Below are positions 41,499-51,192 of a DNA stretch of 64,000 bases, piece by piece. Positions within the stretch are counted from its first letter, which is position 1. Every line of letters starts with the position of its first letter. The notes below the pieces were generated by a model, which searched no databases, was not told the origin of the DNA, and saw only the letters and a list, made by a program, of their open reading frames with translations. Made by a program: the position numbers and the translations under genes. The stretch covers positions 186,001 through 250,000 of the forward strand of contig NZ_AKKA01000071.1 in NCBI RefSeq assembly GCF_000282035.1, read 5' to 3'. This DNA is from Rhizobium sp. CF122 (GTDB taxonomy: Bacteria > Pseudomonadota > Alphaproteobacteria > Rhizobiales > Rhizobiaceae).

Positions 41499-42326
41499 TC
41501 AGCCGTGGGCAAGGCTGCCGCGCAGCACGGCATCATTGAAGGCTGGTCTTGGCGTCGGAATGGCGACCGGCATCACCGCCTCAGTGGTGATGGGCACGGC
41601 CGTTTCCGTCGGGGTCGGCACGGCCGGTTCTGTTCCCAATGTGGCCCCTGACCCCGGCATTGGGATCGGCACCGGGACGGTGGTTGGAACGAGCGCCGCA
41701 AACTGTGCTGGCATCAGGCTCTGGCCGGGCAGATAGTTCATGGCAACTTCATATGAGGGCAGGGGCGCTGGCGTTTGCAGCTCGCCGTCCCGGCCGCGCT
41801 TCTCGTAAAACGCATTGCCGCCGGCAATCGCCACGTAATGCATGTTCAGGTACGGGAACTTCAGACCGTCTGTGTGAAAGAACATCGCGTCCTTGACACC
41901 CGGATGCCGTTCGCCACGCAAGATTGCGTCGGCAGCGTCTGTCAGTTCGATCTCGGCCATGGGCTCGACTTCGCGCGTCATTACACCAGGGGCGAACTGC
42001 CTCTCCTGGGCAACGACGCCGCAGATCGAATCGGGATAGGCACCCGACGTCAGCCGGTTCATGACCACGGTTCCGACCGCCATATAGCCGTCGCGATCCG
42101 AATGCTCGGATTCAAAGTACATCGCCCGCTTTAGGCAATCGCGATCCTTGGCAGTATAATTGAAGGTGACTTTTGTCAGCTGCGCCGTCTGCGCCGCGTT
42201 CCTTGGCTTGGCGGCCTGGCTAGCCACCTTTGGAGCCGGTTGCTGAGCGGTCGTGCAGCTCGCAGCCGCCATGCCCGCAAACAAAATCCCGGCGAGAGAT
42301 TTTCCCAACGCTAGATGCGCCCTCAA
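41499..42326 (-). CDS. Cell wall hydrolase, SleB (Hydrolase_2) family, probable lipoprotein
   Basis: A 275-residue protein. A hydrophobic N-terminus ends in GMAAASCTTAQ, which resembles a lipobox with the cysteine near residue 24. The catalytic-domain landmarks are DRDCLKRAMYFESEHSDRDGYMAVGTVVMNRL (the conserved YFE glutamate) and ICGVVAQERQF, then FPYLNMHYVAIAGGNAFYEK. The domain cleaves glycan strands of peptidoglycan. The frame opens with TTG at 42326, behind GGGGGC; this uncommon start is preferred because later ATGs would remove the signal peptide. The C-terminal 60 residues are proline-rich and low in complexity. Confidence 0.85.
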   Translation of the reverse strand: MRAHLALGKSLAGILFAGMAAASCTTAQQPAPKVASQAAKPRNAAQTAQLTKVTFNYTAKDRDCLKRAMYFESEHSDRDGYMAVGTVVMNRLTSGAYPDSICGVVAQERQFAPGVMTREVEPMAEIELTDAADAILRGERHPGVKDAMFFHTDGLKFPYLNMHYVAIAGGNAFYEKRGRDGELQTPAPLPSYEVAMNYLPGQSLMPAQFAALVPTTVPVPIPMPGSGATLGTEPAVPTPTETAVPITTEAVMPVAIPTPRPAFNDAVLRGSLAHG

Positions 42327-42586
42327 TGGCAGGTGCCCCCTATTTGGAGTAGTAAGCCCTTCTCGATTAAGTGGTCGCTTTTCTACCTGCGTTTCGGGTA
42401 AATTTCAAACCCAATTAGTATCACAATTTGATTTGGCCGCCTTTTGCCTGCTGAGTCGGCTGATTCGCGATCGCATAACGCACTGAAAGCGATGACAGTC
42501 GCCACCGCAGGTGACGTCCGCGATGGTCGAAATCAGCCTGTCGTCACACGCTGATTCGGCGCGCACCAAACCGCATGAGCCCGTTC

Positions 42587-43639
42587 CTATCCCTGTCGCC
42601 CTGCGCGGAACAATTTCCACCGCTTCGGTCGGAAGGCGATCCGGCTGCGATCGAGGCTTCCGGCCTGCGATGGCGACAATTCCAGTTCGATCGGTGGATG
42701 CCCCTTGCCGATGTCAACCTCGATGTGGCGCGTGCCGGCGACGCGCCGGCTGGTCGTCAGCAAGCCGGCGATGCAGCCACCGCAACCATCTCGCAGTTCG
42801 ATGTCATGTGGCCGAAAGTAGAGCTGGGCATCCCCATCCGCTTCGTTTTCGACCTTGAGCCCTAGCGGCCGGTCCTCGAACCAGATTTCTCCACCATTGA
42901 CCCGCACGTCGAGACAGTTGGACTGTCCGACAAAGCCGAAGACAAAGGGAGAGTTCGGGTTGTCATATACCTCGTCGGGTGTTCCGATCTGCTCGATCGC
43001 GCCCTGGCTCATGACGACAACGCGGTCGGCGAGCTCCATCGCCTCGTCCTGGTCATGCGTGACGAAAACGGTCGTGTGACCCGTGCGATCATGGATCTCG
43101 CGCAGCCATTTGCGCAGGTCCTTGCGCACCTGGGCGTCGAGCGCGCCGAAGGGCTCGTCGAGCAGGAGCACGTTTGGTTCGACCGCCATGGCGCGCGCGA
43201 GCGCGACGCGCTGGCGCTGGCCGCCGGAAAGCTGGGCCGGATAGCGCTTCTCAAGACCGGACAGTTGGACAAGGTCGAGGAGCTCCAGCGCCCGCCTGCG
43301 GATTTCCGCCTTGGGTGGCCGTCGCGCGCCATCACGCACGTTCAGGCCGAAGGAGACATTGTCGAGCACGGTCATATGCCGGAACAGGGCATAGTGCTGG
43401 AACACAAAGCCAATATTGCGCTGCTGCACGGTCTTCTTCGACGCGTCCTCGTCGCCAAAGTAGATCAGCCCTTCCGTCGGGCTCTCGAGACCGGCGATGA
43501 GGCGCAGCAAGGTCGTCTTGCCGGAGCCGGACGGCCCCAGCAGTGCGATCAGTTCGCCGGAGCGGATGTCGAGCGAGACGTCGTGCAGCGCCGGAAACCG
43601 GTCGAATTCCTTGCGCAGGTTTTGTACGCGAACTTCCAT
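42587..43639 (-). CDS. cysA: Sulfate/thiosulfate ABC transporter ATPase
   Basis: A 350-residue ATPase with Walker A GPSGSGKTT, Q-loop VFQHYALFRHMTVLDNVSFGL (the CysA hallmark), signature LSGGQRQRVALARAMAVEP, Walker B LLLDEPFGALDAQVRKDLRKWL and HDQDEAMELADRV. A C-terminal regulatory domain follows (FVGQSNCLDVRV, YFRPHDIEL). AAGGAAT lies before the ATG. It is last in a four-gene sulfate importer operon on the minus strand. Confidence 0.94.
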   Translation of the reverse strand: MEVRVQNLRKEFDRFPALHDVSLDIRSGELIALLGPSGSGKTTLLRLIAGLESPTEGLIYFGDEDASKKTVQQRNIGFVFQHYALFRHMTVLDNVSFGLNVRDGARRPPKAEIRRRALELLDLVQLSGLEKRYPAQLSGGQRQRVALARAMAVEPNVLLLDEPFGALDAQVRKDLRKWLREIHDRTGHTTVFVTHDQDEAMELADRVVVMSQGAIEQIGTPDEVYDNPNSPFVFGFVGQSNCLDVRVNGGEIWFEDRPLGLKVENEADGDAQLYFRPHDIELRDGCGGCIAGLLTTSRRVAGTRHIEVDIGKGHPPIELELSPSQAGSLDRSRIAFRPKRWKLFRAGRQG

Positions 43640-43650
43640 TACTTATTCCT

Positions 43651-44523
43651 TCAGTGCCGCCGGCTGGCGGCTATTTCTTCGCTGTATCGCATCTCGAGCA
43701 GCGTCTTCAAAATAAGGGTCACGAGCGCAAGCAACGCAAGCAGGGTGGCAACAGCGAACGCGCCGGTGAAATTGTACTCGTTATAGAGAATTTCCACCTG
43801 CAGCGGCATAGTGTTCGTCTGTCCCCGAATATGGCCGGAGACCACCGATACGGCGCCAAACTCACCCATCGCGCGAGCATTGCAGAGCAGCACGCCGTAG
43901 AGCAGACCCCATTTGATGTTGGGCAAAGTCACATGCCAGAAAGTCTGCCAGCCGCTGGCACCGAGCGAAAGCGCCGCCTCTTCGTCGCCCGTTCCCTGTT
44001 CCTGCATCAGCGGGATCAGTTCGCGTGCCACGAAGGGGAAGGTGACGAACATGGTGGCGAGGATCAGCCCGGGAACGGCAAACAGGATCTTGATGTCGTG
44101 GGCGCTCAACCAGTGGCCAAGATGAGTGTTGGCACCAAGCAAAAGGACGAACACCAGACCCGAAATGACAGGCGAGACTGAAAAGGGCAAGTCGATCAAC
44201 GTCGTCAGGAAGGCCTTACCCTTGAACTCGAACTTGGCAATCGCCCAGGCAGCCGCCAGGCCAAAGACCAGGTTGAGAGGCACGCTGACGCCGGCGACGA
44301 TGAGGGTCAGACGGATGGCCGAAAAGGTCTCCTCGTCCTGCAATGCCTCGAGGAACGCCCCGGCACCCTTACGGAACGCTTCGACGAAGACTGCCGCCAA
44401 GGGTAGAAGCAGGATGAGCGTCAGGAAGATGAGCGAGGCAAGGATCAGCGTCCAACGTGCAAACCGGTGCTCGGTAACGGCGGAACGCACCTTTGTTGGC
44501 TGAAGGCTTGTATCAAGCGCCAT
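43651..44523 (-). CDS. cysW: Sulfate ABC transporter permease CysW
   Basis: A 290-residue inner-membrane permease. CysW landmarks are [25 protein letters not shown] near the N-terminus, [21 protein letters not shown], the EAA loop [30 protein letters not shown], and [36 protein letters not shown] lies 6 bases before the ATG at 44523; an ATG at 44529 abuts the ribosome site and is less likely. It overlaps the end of cysT. Confidence 0.95.
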   Translation of the reverse strand: MALDTSLQPTKVRSAVTEHRFARWTLILASLIFLTLILLLPLAAVFVEAFRKGAGAFLEALQDEETFSAIRLTLIVAGVSVPLNLVFGLAAAWAIAKFEFKGKAFLTTLIDLPFSVSPVISGLVFVLLLGANTHLGHWLSAHDIKILFAVPGLILATMFVTFPFVARELIPLMQEQGTGDEEAALSLGASGWQTFWHVTLPNIKWGLLYGVLLCNARAMGEFGAVSVVSGHIRGQTNTMPLQVEILYNEYNFTGAFAVATLLALLALVTLILKTLLEMRYSEEIAASRRH

Positions 44524-45370
44524 AGCCATACCTCCGTCTGCGCCAACTCTGGATAAGGTTGATAATCAACAACATGACAAACGAGATCACCAGCATCACG
44601 GCGGCGATGGCTGTCGCGGCCGCATAATTGTATTCCTCAAGCTTGATGACAATCAGCAACGGCGCGATTTCCGACCGGAACGGAAGGTTGCCGGCAATGA
44701 AGATCACCGAGCCATATTCGCCGACCCCACGGGCAAAAGCGAGCGCGAAGCCTGTCAAAACAGGTGGCGCCAATCCAGGTAGAAGCACACGAAAGATGGT
44801 CTGAAGACGAGTGGCGCCGAGCGTAGCGGCGGCCTCCTCGACCTCCTTGTCGATCTCCTCCATGACAGGCTGCACCGTGCGCACCACGAAAGGCAAGCCA
44901 ACGAAGACGAGAGCAATGACGATACCGAGTGGCGTGAAGGCGATCTTGATGCCGAGCGGCGTCAGGAACTGTCCGATCCAGCCGTTCGGTGCGTAAAGGG
45001 TCGCAAGCGCGATGCCGGCCACGGCGGTCGGCAGCGCAAAAGGCAGGTCCACCATGGCATCGATGACGCGCTTGCCGGGAAAGCGGTAGCGCACCAGCAC
45101 CCAGGCCAGCACGACGCCGAAGGCAGCATTGATGCAGGCCGCCGCAAAAGCGGCGCCGAAGCTGATGCGCAAGGCGCTCAGGGTGCGAGGATCGAAGGCA
45201 ATGGCCAGGAACTTTGCCAAGCCAAGCTCGCTTGACCGCCAGGCAAGGCCTGAAAGCGGTATCAGGATCAGAAGGGTGAGCCAGGTCAAGGTAAGGCCGA
45301 GCGCCATTCCAAAGCCTGGAATGACGCTCGGCCGTCTGAACCGCCACCGCGTGGGGCTATGTACTTTCAT
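44513..45370 (-). CDS. cysT: Sulfate ABC transporter permease CysT (CysU)
   Basis: A 285-residue permease. Landmarks are [18 protein letters not shown] near the start, [25 protein letters not shown], the EAA loop [23 protein letters not shown], and [30 protein letters not shown]. It pairs with CysW. It starts eight bases after the stop of the binding-protein gene and overlaps cysW at its end. Confidence 0.95.
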   Translation of the reverse strand: MKVHSPTRWRFRRPSVIPGFGMALGLTLTWLTLLILIPLSGLAWRSSELGLAKFLAIAFDPRTLSALRISFGAAFAAACINAAFGVVLAWVLVRYRFPGKRVIDAMVDLPFALPTAVAGIALATLYAPNGWIGQFLTPLGIKIAFTPLGIVIALVFVGLPFVVRTVQPVMEEIDKEVEEAAATLGATRLQTIFRVLLPGLAPPVLTGFALAFARGVGEYGSVIFIAGNLPFRSEIAPLLIVIKLEEYNYAAATAIAAVMLVISFVMLLIINLIQSWRRRRYGYGA

Positions 45371-45378
45371 GCGACGTA

Positions 45379-46404
45379 TTATTGTGCCGGCTTGTAGATT
45401 TGGTCAAATACGCCGCCATCGCCGAAGAATTTCGGCTGCGCTTCCTTCCAGCCGCCGAAATCATCGATCGTCGCCAGCTTCAGGTTCGCGAAGCGCGCAA
45501 TGTCTGCCTTATCGGCCGCTTCGGGCTTGGTCGGTCGGTAGAAGTGCTTGGCTGCAATCTTCTGGCCCTCGTCCGAATAGAGATAGTTCAGGTAGGCCTC
45601 CGCGACCTTGCGGGTACCCTTCTTGTCGACGTTGCCGTCAACAACGGCGACCGGCGGGTCAGCGCGGATCGAGAAAGTCGGCGTCACGATCTCGAACTGA
45701 TCGGGACCGAGTTCTTCCAGGGAAAGATAGGCTTCGTTTTCCCAGGCAAGAAGAACGTCGCCAAGGCCGCGCTGGACGAAGGTGGTCGTTGCGCCACGCG
45801 CGCCGGTATCGAGAACCGGAACATGCTGCAGGAGCTTCGTCACGTATTCCTGCGCCTTGGCGTCATCGCCGCCATTTGCCTGCTTGGCCCAAGCCCAGGC
45901 CGCGAGGAAGTTCCAGCGGGCGCCGCCTGAGGTCTTCGGGTTAGGCGTGATGACCTGGACGTCGTCCTTCACCAGATCGGCCCAATCCTTGATGCCCTTA
46001 GGATTGCCCTTGCGAACAAGGAAGACGATCGTGGACGTGTAGGGCGTCGAATTGTTCGGGAATTTCGTTTTCCAATCAGCTGGAATCTTGCCGGTCTTGG
46101 TGGCAATCGCGTCGATATCACCCTCGAGGGCAAGGGTTACCACGTCGGCATCAAGCCCGTCGATGACCGAGCGCGCCTGCGCGCCGGACCCGCCGTGCGA
46201 CGCCTTGATCGTCACCGCCTCACCGGTGTCCTTCTGCCACTTCGCAGCGAAGGCGGCGTTGAAATCCTTGTACAGCTCTCTCGTCGGATCGTAAGATACG
46301 TTGAGAAGCGTCTGGTCCGCGAATGCGGGAGCGACAGCCCCGATTGCGACGCTGCCTGCCAGCGCCACAGCCGCGAGAAACCGTGTAATCCTTATCGACT
46401 GCAT
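45379..46404 (-). CDS. cysP: Sulfate-binding periplasmic protein
   Basis: A 341-residue secreted protein: signal peptide [20 protein letters not shown] extending to the AFA cleavage site, then [20 protein letters not shown] (the family opening motif), [25 protein letters not shown] (sulfate-binding loop), [21 protein letters not shown] (second family motif) and [20 protein letters not shown] lies 8 bases before the ATG. It is first in the operon with cysT, cysW and cysA. Whether sulfate or thiosulfate is preferred (Sbp or CysP) cannot be told by eye. Confidence 0.93.
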   Translation of the reverse strand: MQSIRITRFLAAVALAGSVAIGAVAPAFADQTLLNVSYDPTRELYKDFNAAFAAKWQKDTGEAVTIKASHGGSGAQARSVIDGLDADVVTLALEGDIDAIATKTGKIPADWKTKFPNNSTPYTSTIVFLVRKGNPKGIKDWADLVKDDVQVITPNPKTSGGARWNFLAAWAWAKQANGGDDAKAQEYVTKLLQHVPVLDTGARGATTTFVQRGLGDVLLAWENEAYLSLEELGPDQFEIVTPTFSIRADPPVAVVDGNVDKKGTRKVAEAYLNYLYSDEGQKIAAKHFYRPTKPEAADKADIARFANLKLATIDDFGGWKEAQPKFFGDGGVFDQIYKPAQ

Positions 46405-46493
46405 GGAAAACCTCCTTCGTTTGTGGCCGAAACTCTACCAAGTTGGTCGTATAATGAAACGAAGAATGTTTCTGTTCCAAGCCTGAGTCTGGA

Positions 46494-46829
46494 ATGGCAT
46501 CCCATTTGAGGCGCGCTTTGGAAATGGACGTGCTCTCCTTGGCCACGGCAAAATCCGAAAGACAGGCACGCGAAGGTCTCCGTCTGCCAGTACTTACCCT
46601 TCATATTGGCGAGGCCTTCAATTCCAAGAGCGAGTCCGATGTGGTCGCCAGCAACGAGACGAACCATGTTTCGATCCGCTATCGGTACGAAGGCGACGTC
46701 ATCACCGCTGGTATCGCTCTGGACGAACTGGAGGACCCCTACGACCCAAAGCCCGGCGAGGGGCCGAATACGCTGGGCGTTGCCGGACCGCCTGTGGAAG
46801 GCTTCCTCCGGTTCCAGCGCGACGTCTGA
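46494..46829 (+). CDS. Possible small hypothetical protein
   Basis: A 111-codon frame with no signal, membrane helix or known motif; the second half (from GDVITAGIALDELEDPYDPK) reads like a soluble protein. TCTGGA precedes the first ATG; another ATG is at 46524. A minus-strand frame covers the same bases, so strand assignment is doubtful. I do not recognise the product. The only other content of the 46405-46854 gap is the promoter of the sulfate operon near 46405-46460. Confidence 0.3.
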   Translation: MASHLRRALEMDVLSLATAKSERQAREGLRLPVLTLHIGEAFNSKSESDVVASNETNHVSIRYRYEGDVITAGIALDELEDPYDPKPGEGPNTLGVAGPPVEGFLRFQRDV

Positions 46830-46854
46830 CCGATCCACCGCATCCATCTGATCG

Positions 46855-47310
46855 TCAAACGCGCGAGTCGGCCAGGAAATCAGAATAGAGCTCTTCCGCG
46901 GTTCTTGCCTGGCGCATGGCGGCCAGAACCCCCGGTGTCTGCAACTGACGCGCGATCGCCGCCAGCACGTTCAGATACTCGCCGCGGTTCGCCTCGCCAA
47001 ACAAGAGCGCGAAGGCAATATCGGTTGGCACGTCGTCAACAGCCTCGAAATCGAGCGGCCGCGCGAAGCGCACGAGCAAGCCACGCGGATGCGTCATCCC
47101 TTCGACGACGGCATGCGGAACGGCTACGCCATTGCCGATGCCGGTCGAGCCAAGGCCCTCCCGGCTTTCCAGGGCCTGCAATATCTTCTTTTCTTCGATG
47201 CCGAAGGCGGCGGCGGCCTTCTCCGCGATAGACTGCAGCCCTCTCCACTTCGTCGCCACCGACACGCCGATGAAGCTGTGCTCGGGACGGATGATCATCG
47301 AAAGGTCCAT
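46855..47310 (-). CDS. PTS EIIA-type protein (PtsN/fructose IIA family)
   Basis: A 151-residue protein with the EIIA mannitol/fructose/Ntr fold. The phosphorylatable histidine is in GNGVAVPHAVVEG (about residue 70), preceded by ALESREGLGSTGIGNG. FALLFGEANRGEYLNVLAAIARQL is the usual second block. AGAGAGAC lies before the ATG at 47310. No EIIB or EIIC gene is near, so a regulatory role in the nitrogen-type PTS is more likely than sugar transport. It is distinct from a standard rpoN-linked ptsN, since no rpoN or hpf neighbour is present. Confidence 0.85.
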   Translation of the reverse strand: MDLSMIIRPEHSFIGVSVATKWRGLQSIAEKAAAAFGIEEKKILQALESREGLGSTGIGNGVAVPHAVVEGMTHPRGLLVRFARPLDFEAVDDVPTDIAFALLFGEANRGEYLNVLAAIARQLQTPGVLAAMRQARTAEELYSDFLADSRV

Positions 47311-47498
47311 GAAGTCTCTCTTGTCATTTGTGCGAGGACGGCCGGCGAGCGCCGAGCTCGCACCCGAGTATCGTTGCCATTGCCGCAAACTGATTTCCCG
47401 GGCCGCATTGCTCCCACGTTCATATGCCCGGACGAGATAAAGGTTCGAGCGTGATAGGCGACCACAAATATAAACACCACATAAAGATCATCCAAATT

Positions 47499-47525
47499 TT
47501 CAATGAATGCTTGAAGATCATTCAA
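47499..47525. promoter_or_regulatory. Alternating TTCAA/TTGAA elements upstream of the dehydrogenase gene
   Basis: TTCAA (47499-47503), TTGAA (47511-47515) and TTCAA (47521-47525) form two overlapping inverted pairs about 80-100 bases before the dehydrogenase start, in an AT-rich stretch. A binding site for a local regulator is plausible, but no regulator gene is adjacent. Confidence 0.35.
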
Positions 47526-47602
47526 GTGATTACCCGCTTATTGAGAATGAATCGGCGACCGATATTCACTCCGTCGAACAACGAAACCCGGGAGTGACCG
47601 AA

Positions 47603-48352
47603 ATGACCAGAATCGAAAACCTTAGCGGCAAAACCGCTCTCGTCACCGGCGGCTCGCGCTCCATCGGCGCTGCTATCGCAAGGCATCTGGCGGCAGCAGG
47701 TGCTGCCGTCGCTATCACCTACAGCGCATCGCCCGATAAGGCTGCGGCTGTCGTGCGGGAGATCGAGGACGCCGGCGGACGCGCTATCGCGATCCGGGCG
47801 GATGCCGGCGATCCAGCGGCCGTACGTGCCGCCGTCTTGAAGACGGAAGAAACCTTCGGCTCGCTTGATATCCTCGTCAACAACGCCGGCATCGCGCTTG
47901 GCGGGCCGATCGAGGACATCAAATTCGAAGACTACGAGCGGATGATCGCCGTCAACGTCACCGGCGTCTTCGTCGCCACGCAGGAGGCCGCGCGCCGAAT
48001 GAAGCCGGGCGGCCGTATCATCCACATCGGCTCGTCGATGTTCCGCTATGCGGCCTTCCCGACCGCCTCGCTCTATACACTGACCAAGGGCGCCGTCGCC
48101 GGCTTCAACCGCAGTCTCGTGCGCGACCTCGGTCCGAAGGGCATCACCGTCAACACCGTCCATCCCGGCCCGACCGACACCGACATGAATCCGGACGGCG
48201 GTCCGGTCTCGAAGATCGTCGGCCCCGGCCTGGCGATCGGGCGCTACGGCAAGGACTATGAGATCGCCAGCGTCGTCGCCTATCTCGCAAGCCCCGATGC
48301 CGCCTTCGTCACGGGCGCCGACATCGTCGCCGATGGCGGCTTCACCGCCTGA
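47603..48352 (+). CDS. Short-chain dehydrogenase/reductase
   Basis: A 249-residue classical SDR. The cofactor motif is TALVTGGSRSIGAAIARHL (about 10-28), followed by DILVNNAGIALGG. The catalytic serine is in HIGSSMFRY, with Tyr-x-x-x-Lys in SLYTLTKGAVAGF; the C-terminus has GADIVADGGFTA. GGGAGTGACC lies before the ATG at 47603; upstream ATGs would add a non-homologous tail. It precedes a second NADP-binding gene by 28 bases. The substrate is unknown. Confidence 0.92.
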   Translation: MTRIENLSGKTALVTGGSRSIGAAIARHLAAAGAAVAITYSASPDKAAAVVREIEDAGGRAIAIRADAGDPAAVRAAVLKTEETFGSLDILVNNAGIALGGPIEDIKFEDYERMIAVNVTGVFVATQEAARRMKPGGRIIHIGSSMFRYAAFPTASLYTLTKGAVAGFNRSLVRDLGPKGITVNTVHPGPTDTDMNPDGGPVSKIVGPGLAIGRYGKDYEIASVVAYLASPDAAFVTGADIVADGGFTA

Positions 48353-48380
48353 TCATAAGTTTCATCGAAGGAGAAAACCA

Positions 48381-48980
48381 ATGTCCATCGGTATCATCGG
48401 CGCCGGCAATATCGGCGCCGCCTTTGCCCGCGCGCTCGCCCGGGCTGGCATTCATGCCGCCATATCGAACAGCCGCGGGCCCGAAACGCTCGCAGCGCTA
48501 GCCGCAGAGCTTCAGCCTTTTGTGACCGCAACTACGGTGGAAGCGGCAGCAAAGGCCGACATCGTGCTCGTTGCCGTTCCCTGGTCGAAACTGCCGCAGG
48601 CGCTTTCCGGCTTGCCGGACTGGCACAGCCGTATTGTAATCGACGCCAACAATCCGATCGAGGCGCCGCTCTTCAAGCCCGCTGCCTTGGGCGGCCGCCT
48701 GTCCAGCGCGATATTTTCCGAATTCGTACCCGGCGCTCGTGTGGTCAAGGCATTCAATCATCTGCAGCCGCATCTTCTCTCTGGCAACCCTGCAGCCGAA
48801 GGCGGCAAGCGCGTCCTGTTCTATTCCGGCGACGACGCAAGCGCCAAGGCCCGGATCGGCGCCCTGATCGAAAGGCTAGGCTTCTTCGGCATCGATCTTG
48901 GCCCGCTCGCCCTCGGCGGCAGCCTGGTGCAGTTTCCGGGCGGGCCGTTGCCCGCATTGAACCTCGTCAAGTTCGGCTGA
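48381..48980 (+). CDS. NADP oxidoreductase, coenzyme F420-dependent family (NPD1-like)
   Basis: A 199-residue protein starting MSIGIIGAGNIGAAFARALA, a Rossmann motif, then VLVAVPWSKLPQAL and the block VVKAFNHLQPHLL, as in F420-dependent NADP reductases and their bacterial relatives (which use NADP with other partners). GAAGGAG lies 8 bases before the ATG. It appears to form an operon with the SDR gene. Rhizobia are not known for F420, so the family name should not be read as cofactor use. Confidence 0.85.
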   Translation: MSIGIIGAGNIGAAFARALARAGIHAAISNSRGPETLAALAAELQPFVTATTVEAAAKADIVLVAVPWSKLPQALSGLPDWHSRIVIDANNPIEAPLFKPAALGGRLSSAIFSEFVPGARVVKAFNHLQPHLLSGNPAAEGGKRVLFYSGDDASAKARIGALIERLGFFGIDLGPLALGGSLVQFPGGPLPALNLVKFG

Positions 48981-49141
48981 TTCCTCGCGGGAATATCCTC
49001 TTGCGAGATGAGCAATTCATCATTTCATGAGCAAAAGCCTTTTCAATGCGATTGAATTGCTGCGGCTTCGGGTCTTATAGTCATTCCAAAGCCGCGCCGA
49101 CTGAGAGACGGCGCGGGGAGGCAACCGGGAAGGAAAAGACA

Positions 49142-50185
49142 ATGGCCAAAGTCCGCGCGCTGGTGCTCGAGCGCCAGCATGAACTCGCGCTTCGCGACAT
49201 CGATCTGCCGATGGACACCGGTCCGGGACAAGTGAAGATCAAGATCCATACGGTCGGCGTGTGCGGTTCCGATGTCCATTATTACACTCACGGCAAGATC
49301 GGCCCCTTCGTGGTCAACGAGCCGATGGTGCTCGGCCATGAAGCCGCCGGCACGGTCGTCGAGGTCGGTGCCGGCGTCACGCATCTGAAGGTCGGCGACC
49401 GCGTCTGCATGGAGCCAGGCATTCCCGATCCCAATTCCAGGGCGAGCCGGCTCGGCATGTACAATGTCGATCCGGCCGTGATCTTCTGGGCGACGCCGCC
49501 GATCCATGGTGTCCTGACGCCCGAGGTCGTCCATCCTGCCAACTACACCTACAAGCTTCCCGACAATGTCAGCTTTGCCGAAGGCGCCATGGTCGAACCG
49601 TTCGCGGTCGGCATGCAAGCCGCGACGAAGGCGAAGATCGTCCCCGGCGACACGGCCATCGTGCTTGGTGCCGGCCCGATCGGCACGATGGTGGCCGTCG
49701 CTGCTCTTGCCGGCGGCTGTGCCCGCGCGATCGTCGCCGACCTTGCCCAGCCAAAACTTGACATTGCCGCCCAATACCAGGGCGTCATCCCGATCAACAT
49801 CCGCGAGAAGAACCTCGCCGAAGAGGTGGCGCGGCTGACCGATGGCTGGGGTGCCGATGTGATCTTCGAATGCTCTGGTTCGCCCAAGGCCTGGGAAACC
49901 ATCATGGAACTGCCGAGACCGGGCGGCGTCATCGTTGCCGTCGGCCTGCCGGTCAATCCGATCGGCTTCGACGTTTCGACGGCCTCGACAAAGGAAATCC
50001 GAATCGAGACCGTGTTCCGCTACGCCCATCAGTACGAGCGCTCGATTGCGCTGCTCGGCTCCGGCCGTGTCGATCTGAAGCCGCTGATTTCAGAGACGTT
50101 CACCTTCGAGGACTCCATCACGGCCTTTGATCGCGCCGTCGAGGCACGTCCGAGCGACGTGAAGCTGCAGATCGTGATGGAATAG
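49142..50185 (+). CDS. Zinc-type polyol dehydrogenase, xylitol dehydrogenase-like
   Basis: A 347-residue medium-chain dehydrogenase. The catalytic zinc ligands are indicated by [16 protein letters not shown] (Cys, His nearby), GHEAAG and later VEPFAVGM. The NAD site is [16 protein letters not shown]. The lobe that holds the structural zinc in most relatives has no cysteine cluster here ([18 protein letters not shown] replaces it). This form is what I recall from bacterial xylitol dehydrogenases. GGGAAGGAAAAG precedes the ATG at 49142; earlier ATGs lack this. The gene stands alone here; no polyol transporter is adjacent. Confidence 0.85.
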   Translation: MAKVRALVLERQHELALRDIDLPMDTGPGQVKIKIHTVGVCGSDVHYYTHGKIGPFVVNEPMVLGHEAAGTVVEVGAGVTHLKVGDRVCMEPGIPDPNSRASRLGMYNVDPAVIFWATPPIHGVLTPEVVHPANYTYKLPDNVSFAEGAMVEPFAVGMQAATKAKIVPGDTAIVLGAGPIGTMVAVAALAGGCARAIVADLAQPKLDIAAQYQGVIPINIREKNLAEEVARLTDGWGADVIFECSGSPKAWETIMELPRPGGVIVAVGLPVNPIGFDVSTASTKEIRIETVFRYAHQYERSIALLGSGRVDLKPLISETFTFEDSITAFDRAVEARPSDVKLQIVME

Positions 50186-50268
50186 CGCGATGCCGACACG
50201 CGCAGGGCCGGCACCGTTTTGAGGACGGCGGCCAGCCTTGCTATCATCTGGAATGGTGGGATCGGGAC

Positions 50269-51105
50269 TTACGTCGGTCGAGCCGCTTCCGCATCGGCCC
50301 AATCGCACTCGAACGCCAGTACCGGCTTCGAAAACCCCTTGAGGCGCTTGCGCGTCGCATTGGCGAAGAGATCGGCCGCACCGTGCTCTCTAAAGATGCT
50401 CTCCGATACGAGGATCTGATCCCCGCCGGCTGCCGCACAGAGCCGCGCAGCCAGTTGCACGGTTGAGCCGAAGAGATCGTGGCTGTCCTCGATCGGCTCG
50501 CCACAATCAAGCCCGATCCTGACATGGATGGGTTCCGGCGTGCCGCCGTTGTAGGTCCTGAATTCGCGCTGGATGCTCATCGCACAGCCGACCGCGGCGT
50601 GCGTGGAGACGAAGGAGGCCATGATGCCGTCACCAGTGTGCTTGACCTCTCTGCCTTCGCACTGCGCCAGACAGCGTCGTACGATTGCGTCATGCGCCCG
50701 TACCAGCTCGGCAGCCATGCGGTCACCGAGCCGCGAAGTCATCTCCGTCGAACCGACAATGTCGGTAAACAGGATCGCCCTATGCCCTGCATCCCTTTCG
50801 ACGCCGGTCTGGCCCGCTTTGTGTTCAGGTTCGTGAATGCGCCCGAGGAACGCCTCGACCGCCGACAGCGCCACCTCGACCACTTCGGCCGCGATAAAAC
50901 CATGTGCCTCGCGATGAACGCATTGCGCGGTTTCGGCATTCGGTGCATCGATCAGACAGAACGCCGTCCCGCGCCGCTGATCGTACCAGTAGGTGAGGAA
51001 CTTCACCCCATACCGATCCTCAACCGCCAGATCCCTGCGGTGCGCCTCGGCAATGTCTTCAGCGGATGTCCCCGCAAGATCATGCCGGTCCATGAAGATA
51101 GCCAC
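50269..51105 (-). CDS. DUF4242 domain fused to a class III adenylate/guanylate cyclase
   Basis: A 278-residue protein. Residues 1-90 (FMDRHDLAGTSAEDIAEAHRRDL, then CLIDAPNAETAQCVHREAHG) match the small DUF4242 (nickel-binding SCO4226-like) domain. Residues 105-275 are a class III cyclase: AILFTDIVGSTEMTSRLGDR (first metal aspartate), REVKHTGDGIMASF (second aspartate) and FGSTVQLAARLC. In the last motif the usual transition-state asparagine is glutamine. No membrane helix is present. Start: GTG at 51105, nine bases after GAAGGA; ATG 51093 is the alternative. It converges with the dehydrogenase gene. Product (cAMP or cGMP) is undetermined. Confidence 0.88.
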   Translation of the reverse strand: MAIFMDRHDLAGTSAEDIAEAHRRDLAVEDRYGVKFLTYWYDQRRGTAFCLIDAPNAETAQCVHREAHGFIAAEVVEVALSAVEAFLGRIHEPEHKAGQTGVERDAGHRAILFTDIVGSTEMTSRLGDRMAAELVRAHDAIVRRCLAQCEGREVKHTGDGIMASFVSTHAAVGCAMSIQREFRTYNGGTPEPIHVRIGLDCGEPIEDSHDLFGSTVQLAARLCAAAGGDQILVSESIFREHGAADLFANATRKRLKGFSKPVLAFECDWADAEAARPT

Positions 51106-51192
51106 GTGCGTGCGTCCTTCGGAGAGCCCCTCAACGTCGACGGCATCTTACGCCGTTGCCACCGCTAGGTCCACAGGACGGCATAGCAGGCC

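Noticed and set aside
46392..46847. Minus-strand frame of 151 codons between the sulfate operon and the PTS gene
   Set aside because: No ribosome site or motif; it also covers the likely promoter of the sulfate-binding protein gene. The plus-strand frame is listed instead with low confidence.
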